Part shown: positions 30,941 to 37,951 of the stretch, piece by piece
Layout: every line of letters begins with the position of its first letter
Numbering within the stretch: position 1 is the stretch's first letter
From: Oscillospiraceae bacterium
Lineage (GTDB): Bacteria; Bacillota; Clostridia; Oscillospirales; Ruminococcaceae
Assembly: GCA_018110825.1 (NCBI GenBank)
Contig: JAGBCL010000001.1
Location: 1 to 40,562 of the forward strand
Direction of reading: 5' to 3'
Length of the DNA: 40,562 nt
Program-made: the position numbers and the translations under genes
Notes under the pieces: generated by a model
Database searches by the model: none
What the model saw: only the letters and a program-made list of their open reading frames with translations
What the model was told of the DNA's origin: nothing

Positions 30941-31159
30941 TTATTCTTCATCAGCTTTCGCTGGCTTTTTTCTTTTAGGTGCTTCCGATTCATCGGGGAT
31001 TTCCTCAATCAGCGGACAGCCCTGTCTGTTTTTACTGCCTGCAAGTTCCCTAATTCTGCTCGGAAGAACGCTCATACCTTTTCTTGGGTATTCGTCGCCT
31101 ACCTGATAAGCAAAATTATTATCCTGCATATCGGTAAAATGCTTAATTACTCTAAACAT
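30941..31159 (-). CDS. Small head protein after the major capsid gene
   Basis: A 72-residue protein, MFRVIKHFTDMQDNNFAYQVGDEYPRKG, a recurring small Firmicutes phage gene just after the major capsid gene ('VIKxFxDLxDxxxxYxVGDxYPR' type), with a lysine-rich tail (PKRKKPAKAD). Possibly decoration or head protein. Family recognised, function not. Confidence 0.65.
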   Translation of the reverse strand: MFRVIKHFTDMQDNNFAYQVGDEYPRKGMSVLPSRIRELAGSKNRQGCPLIEEIPDESEAPKRKKPAKADEE

Positions 31160-31161
31160 TA

Positions 31162-32055
31162 TTAAGCACCTGCCCCGATTGTACCCTTAACAACGCCCTC
31201 TGCATATTCAACAAGGAACTGACCGCCATTCATAACAAGGCTTTCAATCTGTGCTCTTTCCTCGTTCTGATAACCTGACTTAATACCAATGTAACCAAGT
31301 TCATCAGTTGTAAGGTCAAATGCGTTTGCAACATCGCCATTCATTGTAAGGTAATAATAGATAAAGTTTTCTTTTGCAGTTGCAATAAATGTACCCTGTG
31401 CAATTCTTGAAGTCATAATCACAGTACCAAGACCGAGGAAGTTCTCAACATAATTCATACCGAATACAGTTGCAAGGCCTTCATCTTTGCCACCAAGATA
31501 TTCAGCGACATCAAGAGGGTTTACAAAATAAACTGCTTCTGCCGCATCATCTTCAAATTTAACCTGTAACTGTCCCCAAGCATTTGCAAGTGCGGATTTA
31601 AGGTTAGCACCCTCTGCGGTTGTGCTTCCTGTAATTTCGCCATTAAGGAAGCCAAAAAGGTCTGTTCTAATACCGCCCTGAACATCACGAAGTAACGCCT
31701 TGTCAGTATCATTAACTGCCACATTGTACCCTGACTTTTTAATTGCTTCTGCGGATACTGCTTTTCTCCACTTTTTAAGAGCGATTTCGCCCACAGGTGT
31801 TTTCTTTGTTTCATACTGTGAAAGCGGAATGATTTCACCTTCGGGAACTGCTCCGTCCTGTAATGTGCCTGTGGTGGAATATACATACATTGTTGTACCT
31901 TCCATCATAGGAATTTTTCTTGTTACGCCCAAAACTTCAATAAGTTTATTAAGCGAATTATGTGTAAACTGATTTACAAAATCAACCTCACGAACCTTTT
32001 TCATCTGTTCCTGTGTGATAAGGTTAGTTTCAGCACCTGTTAATACATTTGCCAT
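31162..32055 (-). CDS. Major capsid protein (HK97 fold, predicted)
   Basis: A 297-residue protein starting ATGGCAAATG after GGAGAAAACAAAT. EVDFVNQFTHNSLNKLIEVLGVTRK, PVGEIALKKWRKAVSAE and YLGGKDEGLATVFGMNYVENFLGLG are given in pieces: it has the N-arm, the E-loop-like strand and P-domain spine of HK97-type capsid proteins of Firmicutes phages. It follows the scaffold gene by 14 bases. Expected to form the icosahedral shell. Confidence 0.85.
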   Translation of the reverse strand: MANVLTGAETNLITQEQMKKVREVDFVNQFTHNSLNKLIEVLGVTRKIPMMEGTTMYVYSTTGTLQDGAVPEGEIIPLSQYETKKTPVGEIALKKWRKAVSAEAIKKSGYNVAVNDTDKALLRDVQGGIRTDLFGFLNGEITGSTTAEGANLKSALANAWGQLQVKFEDDAAEAVYFVNPLDVAEYLGGKDEGLATVFGMNYVENFLGLGTVIMTSRIAQGTFIATAKENFIYYYLTMNGDVANAFDLTTDELGYIGIKSGYQNEERAQIESLVMNGGQFLVEYAEGVVKGTIGAGA

Positions 32056-32069
32056 ATTTGTTTTCTCCT

Positions 32070-32699
32070 TTATACTTTTAATTCAGGGAATAAATGAGCG
32101 TGTGCAATCATTTCAGCCTGTCTTGTAGATGCGTCTTTGATTGCGTTTATTTCTTCTCTTGAAGAATACTTTTTACTACCCAAAGTTCCCTGCGGTGTAC
32201 CACCTGCCAACTTAACGGCAGTAACGCCTGTAAATGCGGTGGCATCGTCTTTTGTTAATGCGTGTAGAATATCGGCATCGCTCTGTCCCTCATATTCCTT
32301 GCTTTCAAGAGCATCGCCAAACTTTTTCAAATATGCTTCACGAATTGCATCGTGGTTAAACTTCTTATCGCCCAAAACGGCTTCAAATCGTTTGTTAATA
32401 CTTTCTGTCTTTTCGGCAAGTATGCGGTCTGCTTCTGCCTGTTTTTCCTTTGCAACATTTTCAGCCTGTAAAGCCTCAAACTTTGCTTTCCAATCCTCAC
32501 CGCTTGCGTTTGCGGTTTTCAATTCTTCGATTTCTTTGTTGAAATTGTCAATAGCCTCTTTTTTCTCTTTCAGTTCGGTTTCAAGTGCCGTGACTTTCGA
32601 CTTTGCTTTCTCAACATCAGCACCGTTCAAATCCATAACGGCTTTTAACTGTTCGTCTGTCGCATCGGCAAAAATTGCCTTGATTTCTTCACGCTTCAT
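32070..32699 (-). CDS. Scaffold protein (phage minor structural GP20-like)
   Basis: A 209-residue protein: a long coiled coil (residues about 25-115; EKAKSKVTALETELKEKKEAI, IEELKTANASGEDWKAKFEAL) and a helical C-terminus (TLGSKKYSSREEINAIKDA). This is the pattern of GP20-type scaffolds of Firmicutes siphophages. It is the first gene after the late promoter 32826-32854 and directly precedes the major capsid gene. Confidence 0.8.
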   Translation of the reverse strand: MKREEIKAIFADATDEQLKAVMDLNGADVEKAKSKVTALETELKEKKEAIDNFNKEIEELKTANASGEDWKAKFEALQAENVAKEKQAEADRILAEKTESINKRFEAVLGDKKFNHDAIREAYLKKFGDALESKEYEGQSDADILHALTKDDATAFTGVTAVKLAGGTPQGTLGSKKYSSREEINAIKDASTRQAEMIAHAHLFPELKV

Positions 32700-32795
32700 A
32701 ATCTCTTTATCTCCTTTATTGCTACGATTTTTTACGAGGTATCGCCTCTTGCTTTAATTGAGTTTTGCAACTTTACGAGTTGCCAACAAAAACAT

Positions 32796-32823
32796 AAGAG
32801 TAGAACATTACAATTCTACTCTT
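32796..32823 (-). terminator. Perfect 10-bp hairpin at the start of the late operon
   Basis: Minus strand AAGAGTAGAA and TTCTACTCTT separated by eight bases, followed three bases later by TTTTT. It lies at about +1 of the promoter 32826-32854. Transcripts from the upstream Ro60 operon would contain the full hairpin and could terminate; transcripts begun at the late promoter would hold only about seven pairs. A repressor site is another possibility. Confidence 0.6.
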
Positions 32824-32825
32824 AC

Positions 32826-32854
32826 ATTATAGCATATTTATTTTTGTTTGTCAA
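32826..32854 (-). promoter_or_regulatory. Late promoter for the head-tail operon
   Basis: Minus strand TTGACA (32849-32854), 17-base spacer, TATAAT (32826-32831) preceded by ATATGC. The spacer differs at one position from that of the promoter 6278-6306. The -35 lies within the end of the 127-residue gene. Confidence 0.88.
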
Positions 32855-33221
32855 GAGTTGGCGGTTTTAAGAATTTTGTATCACACCATGCAGTAGTCCA
32901 TATTTTGCCGTTCGTTCTTATATCTATCGGCATTTCAAGTTCATATCCTGCAAAATCGCAATAATGAGCATAATCCCAACCAACAAACCAACCTTTTTTA
33001 TCAACTGTATGCAGATATTCTCTTGAATAGGTCAAGCCACAATGACATTCAATGTCGATACTTCCATAATCTTTGCCGTTCAAGTCCGTATCTGTAACAT
33101 CTACATACGCACAAGGGTGTGTCCCTAAATTGAATACATAAAAGTGCAACCCCTTATATTCTCCATCTGCCAACATTTCAGGTGGGTTAAGTCTTTTAGC
33201 AGAATAAACCATTTCTTTCAT
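32838..33221 (-). CDS. Phage protein of unknown function, frequently conserved
   Basis: A 127-residue protein starting ATGAAAGAAATG after AAGGAGAGGGAGAA. It reads LADGEYKGLHFYVFNLGTHPCAYVDV, IDIECHCGLTYSREYL, KGWFVGWDYAHYCDF; a beta-rich small protein of a kind common in Firmicutes phages ('GYWIGWDYAHxxDY' motif). Function unknown. Its last codons overlap the -35 of the late promoter. Confidence 0.65.
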   Translation of the reverse strand: MKEMVYSAKRLNPPEMLADGEYKGLHFYVFNLGTHPCAYVDVTDTDLNGKDYGSIDIECHCGLTYSREYLHTVDKKGWFVGWDYAHYCDFAGYELEMPIDIRTNGKIWTTAWCDTKFLKPPTLDKQK

Positions 33222-33409
33222 TTCTCCCTCTCCTTCCTTTCCATTTCCACTAAATTAGCAAATCTGCATTGATATTGTGGCTGATAATCGCGCTTGAATA
33301 TCTTGAAAAATTCGTGTTTCAAATCTTCCCAAGCATTGTGTAACCTATCGCCATTACAACCCATTGTGTCCTTTATCTTTTTAGATGCAGGGCAATTATC
33401 ACACATCAT
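33218..33409 (-). CDS. Small cysteine-rich protein
   Basis: A 63-residue protein starting ATGATGTGT after AAGGAGAAAAGCA. CDNCPASKK, TMGCNG and YQCRF suggest a small metal-binding fold. It overlaps neighbouring genes by a few bases. Function unknown. Confidence 0.55.
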   Translation of the reverse strand: MMCDNCPASKKIKDTMGCNGDRLHNAWEDLKHEFFKIFKRDYQPQYQCRFANLVEMERKEREK

Positions 33410-33581
33410 TGCTTTTCTCCTTCCTTTCCTTTGCTACGAGGTAGTCTTTCAATATCATTCTAACAAAGGCAGACAAGGACAATTCGCTGTCCTTTGCCGT
33501 TTTCTTTGCCTTTGCCAATAAATCTTTTGATATTCTTATTTTCAAAATATCAGTATATGTACTGTTCGATTGATTTTTCAA
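33399..33581 (-). CDS. Ribbon-helix-helix small DNA-binding protein
   Basis: A 60-residue protein started at TTG 33581 after AAGGAGAGGGAACGC; an in-frame TTG at 33605 lacks spacing. DILKIRISKDLLAKAKKTAKDSELSLSAFVRMIL (in pieces: KIRISKDLL, ELSLSAFVRMI) is a ribbon-helix-helix. It overlaps the end of the Ro60 gene by 32 bases. May regulate the Ro60 operon. Confidence 0.6.
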   Translation of the reverse strand: MKNQSNSTYTDILKIRISKDLLAKAKKTAKDSELSLSAFVRMILKDYLVAKERKEKSNDV

Positions 33582-34987
33582 GCGTTCCCTCTCCTTGTTC
33601 TGCAATTTTTATAAAATCAAATACCTTTTCGCTCCAACCTGCAATTATGTTGGTTTTCGCTCCGTGAAATTGCTGTGTGCCGTAACCCTGCAAGTCAATA
33701 GCGTGCACCCATATATCATTGCCTGATGCTTTTCTGTATTCGTCTGCGATTGATTGAACAGGCTTTCTTGAATACCAACCACCGCAAGAATTACATTCAT
33801 TGTCGGAAAGAATAATAACACGGTCAGCATTTATATTATCATCAATCATTTTTTTGGAAAGGCAAAAACATATTTGTACCACCGCCACAATATGAATTTG
33901 TAACAGTTTCAAGTATTCCGTTTCTGTGTGATATAGCATATTTCTTTATATCGCTATTGAAAGTATAAAAAACACTATTTTCGCAAATTTTATTTGCTAT
34001 CAACCCAAGCAACATTGCTATTTCATAACAACGCACTTTTGATTTATCGCTTATATTATCGCCCATAGAGCCTGAAACATCAACCGCAATTACTGTTGTT
34101 CCCTTAAAAGTAGGCATATTCTCAATAGATGCTTCAACAGCATTTTCAAGAACATCAAACAATCTGCTACCGCCAATATCCGCAAGTTCTTTATATGCAG
34201 ACAAAAAACGGAAAGGTAACTGTTTAGATTTTTTAACTTTTTCAGTATTTTCAATATCTGCCATTACCTTTTCAATGTTTTTAGGATCGGCATTAACAAT
34301 GTTTCTTAAATTACGAAGCAATGCCATATAGCCGACTTTTTCGCTATCAATCAACTTTTCCCAAGTTTCAGCGTTGTTTCCGTTTGCAGATAACTCTGTT
34401 TCCCAAGTCATAGGAATTTCAAGTTTATCTTCAAGTAATCTTTTCCACATATCCGATTGTGCGTTTGTTTTGGGTGTAGGTCTGCAAAGGCAAAGTAAAT
34501 CACGCATTTTTACCGCTTTTCCGTTGCCTTTATATTTTGCAAGTGTATATTCGTCAAACCCCTGCAAAACATCATTTATCCCCTTTTTCAATGCGTTAGG
34601 AATAGGCTTACCAAACAGGCTTATATAACAAGCCATAATTTCTGTAACATCACCGCCACGCAATGAAACACCTTTTACTGTTTGTCTAACAAAAGGCTTT
34701 CCCTCAATTTCGTGTGCTAAATATGCTACAAGAATATGGGATATAGAACGCATATTAAACTCGCGCCTTGCAAATACCGCAAGATTGGAAACAAACTTTG
34801 CATCTTGCTTAATTACATTTTTGATTGTTTCTTGAATTTCCGCTGAATTATCGCCATAGAATTTCTTTTCATTAAAGAACGAAGTTAAAACCTGCGTAAT
34901 AAGTTTTGATTTTTCGCTCATTCCATAAGCAACTCTACCGCTTTTGTTTTCTGTTTTGGTTGTGTTGTTTGTGTTAAATTTGCTCAT
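33550..34987 (-). pseudogene. Ro60 (TROVE-vWA) RNA-binding protein, frameshifted at an A7 run
   Basis: Frame 1 (34987-33842) has the helical-repeat TROVE domain (SRVAYGMSEKSKLITQVL, FNMRSISHILVAYLAH, KGVSLRGGDVTEIMACYI) and the vWA start with MIDAS DVSGSMGDN near residue 300, GGGTNMFLPF. It ends at a stop after a run of seven A (33849-33855 on the plus strand). The continuation, MIDDNINADRVIILSDNEC, DIWVHAIDLQGYGTQQFHG and KVFDFIKIAE, follows in the +1 frame to 33550. Removing one A joins them into about 478 residues, the expected size. Ro60 binds misfolded RNA and Y RNA. Three Y-like RNAs lie directly upstream. The shift may be a sequence or assembly error, a real mutation or programmed. The start follows TAGGAGGTAAAAA. 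Confidence 0.85.
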
Positions 34988-35010
34988 TTTTTACCTCCTA
35001 AAATTAAATA

Positions 35011-35090
35011 AGCAAGCGTGATAAATTCATAATCAGGTCAATTTCATATTAACGGTACGAAGTATCTGATTATTGCAATGCACGCTTGCT
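35011..35090 (-). ncRNA. Y-RNA-like RNA A, adjacent to Ro60
   Basis: Minus strand: AGCAAGCGTG paired with CACGCTTGCT, an internal loop of CATTGCA / GAATTTAT, then ATAATCAG/CTGATTAT enclosing a loop that begins ATACTTCG. It is the same architecture as RNAs B and C with completely different but paired stems. It ends 23 bases before the Ro60 start. Y RNAs bind Ro60 through such a bulged stem. Confidence 0.75.
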
Positions 35091-35098
35091 ATGGTATA

Positions 35099-35241
35099 AA
35101 AAGCAGATAAAATCTATAACAGTATCTATTATCGTTGCTCTACCAACTGAGCTACCCACCGATATGGTCGGTGGGGCAGGACTTGAACCTGCGACACACG
35201 GCTCCCAAAGCGAAGTATCTGTTATATGCAATACTGCTTTT
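35099..35241 (-). ncRNA. Y-RNA-like RNA B with permuted tRNA-Pro module (YrlA-type)
   Basis: Minus strand: stem AAAAGCAG/CTGCTTTT, internal loop TATTGCA / GATTTTAT, stem TATAACAG/CTGTTATA, then ATACTTCG. The loop is a tRNA in permuted order: anticodon-loop TTTGGGA, GCCGT, T-arm GCAGG-TTCAAGT-CCTGC, CCCACCG, A, CCA, then TAT, CGGTGGG, TA, D-arm GCTC-AGTTGGTA-GAGC, A, ACGAT. Acceptor CGGTGGG/CCCACCG pairs fully with C1-G72 and A73 and the anticodon loop reads TGG: the marks of bacterial tRNA-Pro. The anticodon stem (ACGAT/GCCGT) has about three pairs and one G-U. Established YrlA RNAs carry a tRNA-like domain. Confidence 0.85.
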
Positions 35242-35252
35242 CATCAAATATA

Positions 35253-35323
35253 GAAAACGGATAAAATTTATAACTGTATATTTTCAACAGCGCGAAGTAA
35301 CAGTTATATGCAATGCCGTTTGT
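35253..35323 (-). ncRNA. Y-RNA-like RNA C
   Basis: Minus strand: AAACGG/CCGTTT, internal loop CATTGCA / AATTTTAT, stem TATAACTG/CAGTTATA, then TTACTTCG and a short loop. Same design as A and B but no tRNA module. It is the first of the three after the candidate promoter 35344-35372. A further hairpin GTGTG/CACAC lies just before it. Confidence 0.7.
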
Positions 35324-35343
35324 GTGCCTTTTGAACACACTTA

Positions 35344-35372
35344 TATTTAAACTATATTTTTGCATTTGTCAA
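35344..35372 (-). promoter_or_regulatory. Candidate promoter for the Y RNA-Ro60 unit
   Basis: Minus strand TTGACA (35367-35372), 17-base spacer, TAAATA (35344-35349). The -10 is only a partial match. The start would be a few bases before the GTGTG hairpin and RNA C, so the three RNAs and Ro60 could be one transcript. Confidence 0.55.
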
Positions 35373-35440
35373 CCCCTTTTCGCAAATTTCTCAAAAAATT
35401 TTTATTTTCGCTCCAAATCAGCCCGACAGAGCGTGGATTT

Positions 35441-35695
35441 GTTACTAAGTATCATTTTCTTAGTAACAGCCGAAAAGCCCTATTTTATGCGGTTTTTTGC
35501 CGTTTCTGTTACTAACGTTACCAAGATTACTATAAATTCCTTTTTGTATTATAACTTTTATGTTTTTTCGGGTTTAAAAGTTTTCCTATATTATTAGTAA
35601 CATTAGTAACAAAATCATAGTTTATATCTATATATAGGGGTTTTTCCGATGTTACTAACTTGTTACTAACATTGTTACTAACATTTGTTAGTTAC
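35441..35695. repeat. Iteron array 2, homologous to array 1
   Basis: About 255 bases with eight exact copies of GTTACTAA (35441, 35508, 35651, 35662, 35674) or TTAGTAAC (35460, 35594, 35603), a near copy GTTACCAA at 35517, and an end copy GTTAG. The order and spacers (CTATAAATTCC, ATAGGGG, TTTTTCCGATG) match array 1 at 10123-10362, so it is a diverged duplicate. It is gene-free; the stretch 35324-35728 holds only this array, the Y RNA promoter and the terminator. Confidence 0.7.
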
Positions 35696-35725
35696 AAAAA
35701 TCCCCTGATTTTTAGGGCAGGGGGA
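35695..35725 (-). terminator. Terminator after the minor capsid gene
   Basis: Minus strand CCCCTG / CAGGGG with loop CCCTAAAAAT, followed by A and five T. It sits four bases after the stop of the minor capsid gene and right before iteron array 2. Confidence 0.8.
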
Positions 35726-35728
35726 GTG

Positions 35729-36925
35729 TTATGTTTTTGGTTTGCGAGGCACGGACATTCGCTTGGTTTCTGGATATAGTCCTGTTGCGTCGGTAATCTC
35801 GGTGTATTTGTCTTTGTATGCTTTTATTCGTTCATTACAGCGCTTTACAAGGGCTTTATCGCCTGATGCCTGTGCAACTGCTTTGATGTCCTTTTGCTCT
35901 CTTATGGCACTTTCTAATGCCCTCATTTTTTGCGAGAAGAAATATTTATTTCCCTCTAAATTACCAACCTTGTATTGCTTTTGGTTATCCGCTTCAATCT
36001 GTGTCAACTGTTCTTTGCTAAATCTTGGCTCAGATATACCGCACAGAATAGGGGTCTTATAATGCAAGCACCCATACTCGCCCAATGCTTGACTTGCAGA
36101 TTTTCCGTCAGGGCTTGTCGGGTCTGTTTCTTCAAAACCAATAAACTTAACGCCATTTATTGTTCGTGATTTACCAATGCAATATTGCTTACCCTGTACA
36201 AACATATGACTTGGTCTTGGTGAACTGTGAGCATCCACCTCGTAGCCGTCACACCCAAGTTCTTCTCCGACAAGTTCATTATATTCTATGGACGCTTGTT
36301 TCGCCCCCCAAAGCAGATTTTGACGGACTACTGTGTCTAATCGCCTTGAAACGCCACTCGCATATTCGACTTGAACGCCACCGCCACCAAGTTGTATTAT
36401 GCTTTCTCTCATAGCAGTATGGAAGTCTGTCGCGCCCGATGTAACTTGCATTACGGCTCTGTCAAGGATTTCAACATAGCCCTTTTGCATATTCACAAAT
36501 CGCCCTTTTGCATTTCGTGTCCTCAACATAGATGTCTTTGCAAGGTTTATCATCGTTTCGCCTGTGGTCTTTGCGTAGGCTCTTGCTATTGCTTGTAGTT
36601 CCCTATTCTCCGCAAACGGCACAAACTTTTTGCCCCTGTAATCATACAAGGGTTGGTTTGCAAGGTGTTGTTCGGTCAATAAATCCGCATACATCTGCTC
36701 AATCTGTGATATGTTGTAACCTGTAACCTTTGCAAGTTCTTTTGTTATGGCATCCATATCTTGCTTGACTGTTGCGATGTTGTTTATGCTCTTAACATCA
36801 GCCAAAGAAAGTTTGCCGTACTTCTTTATTCTTTTACCTATTCGGGTGAGAACATTTTGCTCCCACCCCGACACATTATTCATCAATAGATTTGCCTGTT
36901 GTTCTAACTTTGAAATATCAGCCAT
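35729..36925 (-). CDS. Minor capsid protein (Phage_min_cap2 type)
   Basis: A 398-residue protein matching the phage minor capsid protein 2 family: EQMYADLLTEQHLANQPLY and REL(QAIARAYAKTTGETMINL), GYVEILDRAVMQVTSGATD, EYASGVSRRLDTVVRQN(LLWG), SSPRPSHMFVQGKQYC and GCLHYKTPILCG. These proteins join portal and capsid or are ejected. It starts by TAATG overlap with the small gene before it. The structural gene is in an operon with IscB and the methylase, away from the portal, because the accessory genes lie between. Confidence 0.8.
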   Translation of the reverse strand: MADISKLEQQANLLMNNVSGWEQNVLTRIGKRIKKYGKLSLADVKSINNIATVKQDMDAITKELAKVTGYNISQIEQMYADLLTEQHLANQPLYDYRGKKFVPFAENRELQAIARAYAKTTGETMINLAKTSMLRTRNAKGRFVNMQKGYVEILDRAVMQVTSGATDFHTAMRESIIQLGGGGVQVEYASGVSRRLDTVVRQNLLWGAKQASIEYNELVGEELGCDGYEVDAHSSPRPSHMFVQGKQYCIGKSRTINGVKFIGFEETDPTSPDGKSASQALGEYGCLHYKTPILCGISEPRFSKEQLTQIEADNQKQYKVGNLEGNKYFFSQKMRALESAIREQKDIKAVAQASGDKALVKRCNERIKAYKDKYTEITDATGLYPETKRMSVPRKPKT

Positions 36926-37143
36926 TATTCAGCCTCGCTTTCAAGCCAATTTTTGTAAAAATTAAAGGTTATTTCTTCCCATTCTTTGAATTTGCTTTCT
37001 TCGGGTTTTATTATATATTCTTTTATTTTATCTGTAATGGCTTCGTATGCCTGTTCCTGCGTTTCTTTATGCAATTCAGTAAGCCACCTTGCAAACTCGT
37101 CAACCGTTGCATTTTTTAATCTTTCAAAATTTGTATCAGCCAT
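36925..37143 (-). CDS. Small phage protein between methylase and minor capsid
   Basis: A 72-residue helical acidic protein starting ATGGCTGATACA (37143) overlapping the methylase end; the in-frame MVRMADT extension to 37152 is less well spaced. 'NFERLKNATVDEFARWLTEL' opens it, with KEWEEITFNFYKNWLESEAE at the end. It resembles small Clostridia phage proteins ('FERIKNMSVDELAEFL'). Function unknown. Confidence 0.6.
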   Translation of the reverse strand: MADTNFERLKNATVDEFARWLTELHKETQEQAYEAITDKIKEYIIKPEESKFKEWEEITFNFYKNWLESEAE

Positions 37144-37816
37144 TCGCACCACCCTTTATTGCTTCATCAATTCTTTGTTTTGCTATGTTGAAATATCCCT
37201 CGTCAAGTTCAATTCCTATAAATCGCCTATTTGTATTGACACAAGCTACTCCTGTACTGCCACTCCCCATAAATCCGTCAAAAACAACTGATTTTTTTTC
37301 TGTGGAATTATTTATAAATTGCTCGAGCAAGTCAATCGGCTTTTCTGTCGGGTGATTTTCGTTTTTTGTCTTATTGGCAAAAATAACATCTTCCATTCGT
37401 TTACCGTAAAATGTTCTTCTTCCTTTGTTGCCATATAAAATGAATTCGTGTTTAGGTGCATAGCTTGCTTTCAAATCACCACTTCCGTGATTATTCTTAA
37501 CCCAAACAATTATATTTTTCAACTTAAAATACTTTTCAAATGCTTTCTTGAATATATCCACATTATGCCACGAACAAAAGCAATAAATAGCCGTATCATC
37601 TTTCAAAATTCTGTTGCATTCTGCAAAATAGCCGTCAAGCCATTCAAGACTTGTATCATTCTTGATTTTGGCATATACTTCTTTTCTTCTATGACTTTGA
37701 AAGCCCATTCCATACGGCGGGTCAGTTAAAACAAGGTCAACACTTCCGCTTGGTATGTCTTTCATCAACTCCAAACAATCACCCTGCCACAATTCGCACT
37801 TCTCTATGTTCTCCAC
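37136..37816 (-). CDS. DNA adenine-N6 methyltransferase, orphan
   Basis: A 226-residue methyltransferase starting at GTG. Motif IV TDPPYG (D32, P33, P34, Y35) lies near the N-terminus and the SAM motif DGFMGSGSTGVAC near residue 180, the order of beta-class adenine methylases (with the target domain between). No restriction endonuclease lies next to it, so it is probably protective or epigenetic for the phage. Target sequence unknown. Confidence 0.9.
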   Translation of the reverse strand: MENIEKCELWQGDCLELMKDIPSGSVDLVLTDPPYGMGFQSHRRKEVYAKIKNDTSLEWLDGYFAECNRILKDDTAIYCFCSWHNVDIFKKAFEKYFKLKNIIVWVKNNHGSGDLKASYAPKHEFILYGNKGRRTFYGKRMEDVIFANKTKNENHPTEKPIDLLEQFINNSTEKKSVVFDGFMGSGSTGVACVNTNRRFIGIELDEGYFNIAKQRIDEAIKGGANG

Positions 37817-37828
37817 TCAATCACCGCC

Positions 37829-37951
37829 TTATCCATCAATAAAAATAAACAAAGGAATGAAGCCAAAAATCAAAAGCATTCTATATATTTTGCATTCTTC
37901 TTCAACGCCGAACACTCTTTTTACTTTTCTCCACTGTTTCCAAACTAACAC
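37829..37951 (-). CDS. 40-residue small membrane protein
   Basis: Starts GTG 37951 with GGTGGGGAG upstream, overlapping the stop of the zinc-ribbon gene (AAGTGTTAG), and stops TAA 37829. Basic N-terminus (WKQWRKVKRVFGV) then a hydrophobic stretch (MLLIFGFIPLFIFI). A single membrane span. Function unknown. Confidence 0.5.
   Translation of the reverse strand: MLVWKQWRKVKRVFGVEEECKIYRMLLIFGFIPLFIFIDG

Noticed and set aside
35140-35220. Two ordinary tRNA genes or a broken tRNA with intron at the Y RNA
   Set aside because: The 3' half precedes the 5' half on the same strand, the acceptor halves pair across a three-base linker, and the flanks form the shared Y-like stem; a normal tRNA or intron-split tRNA would have the opposite order.
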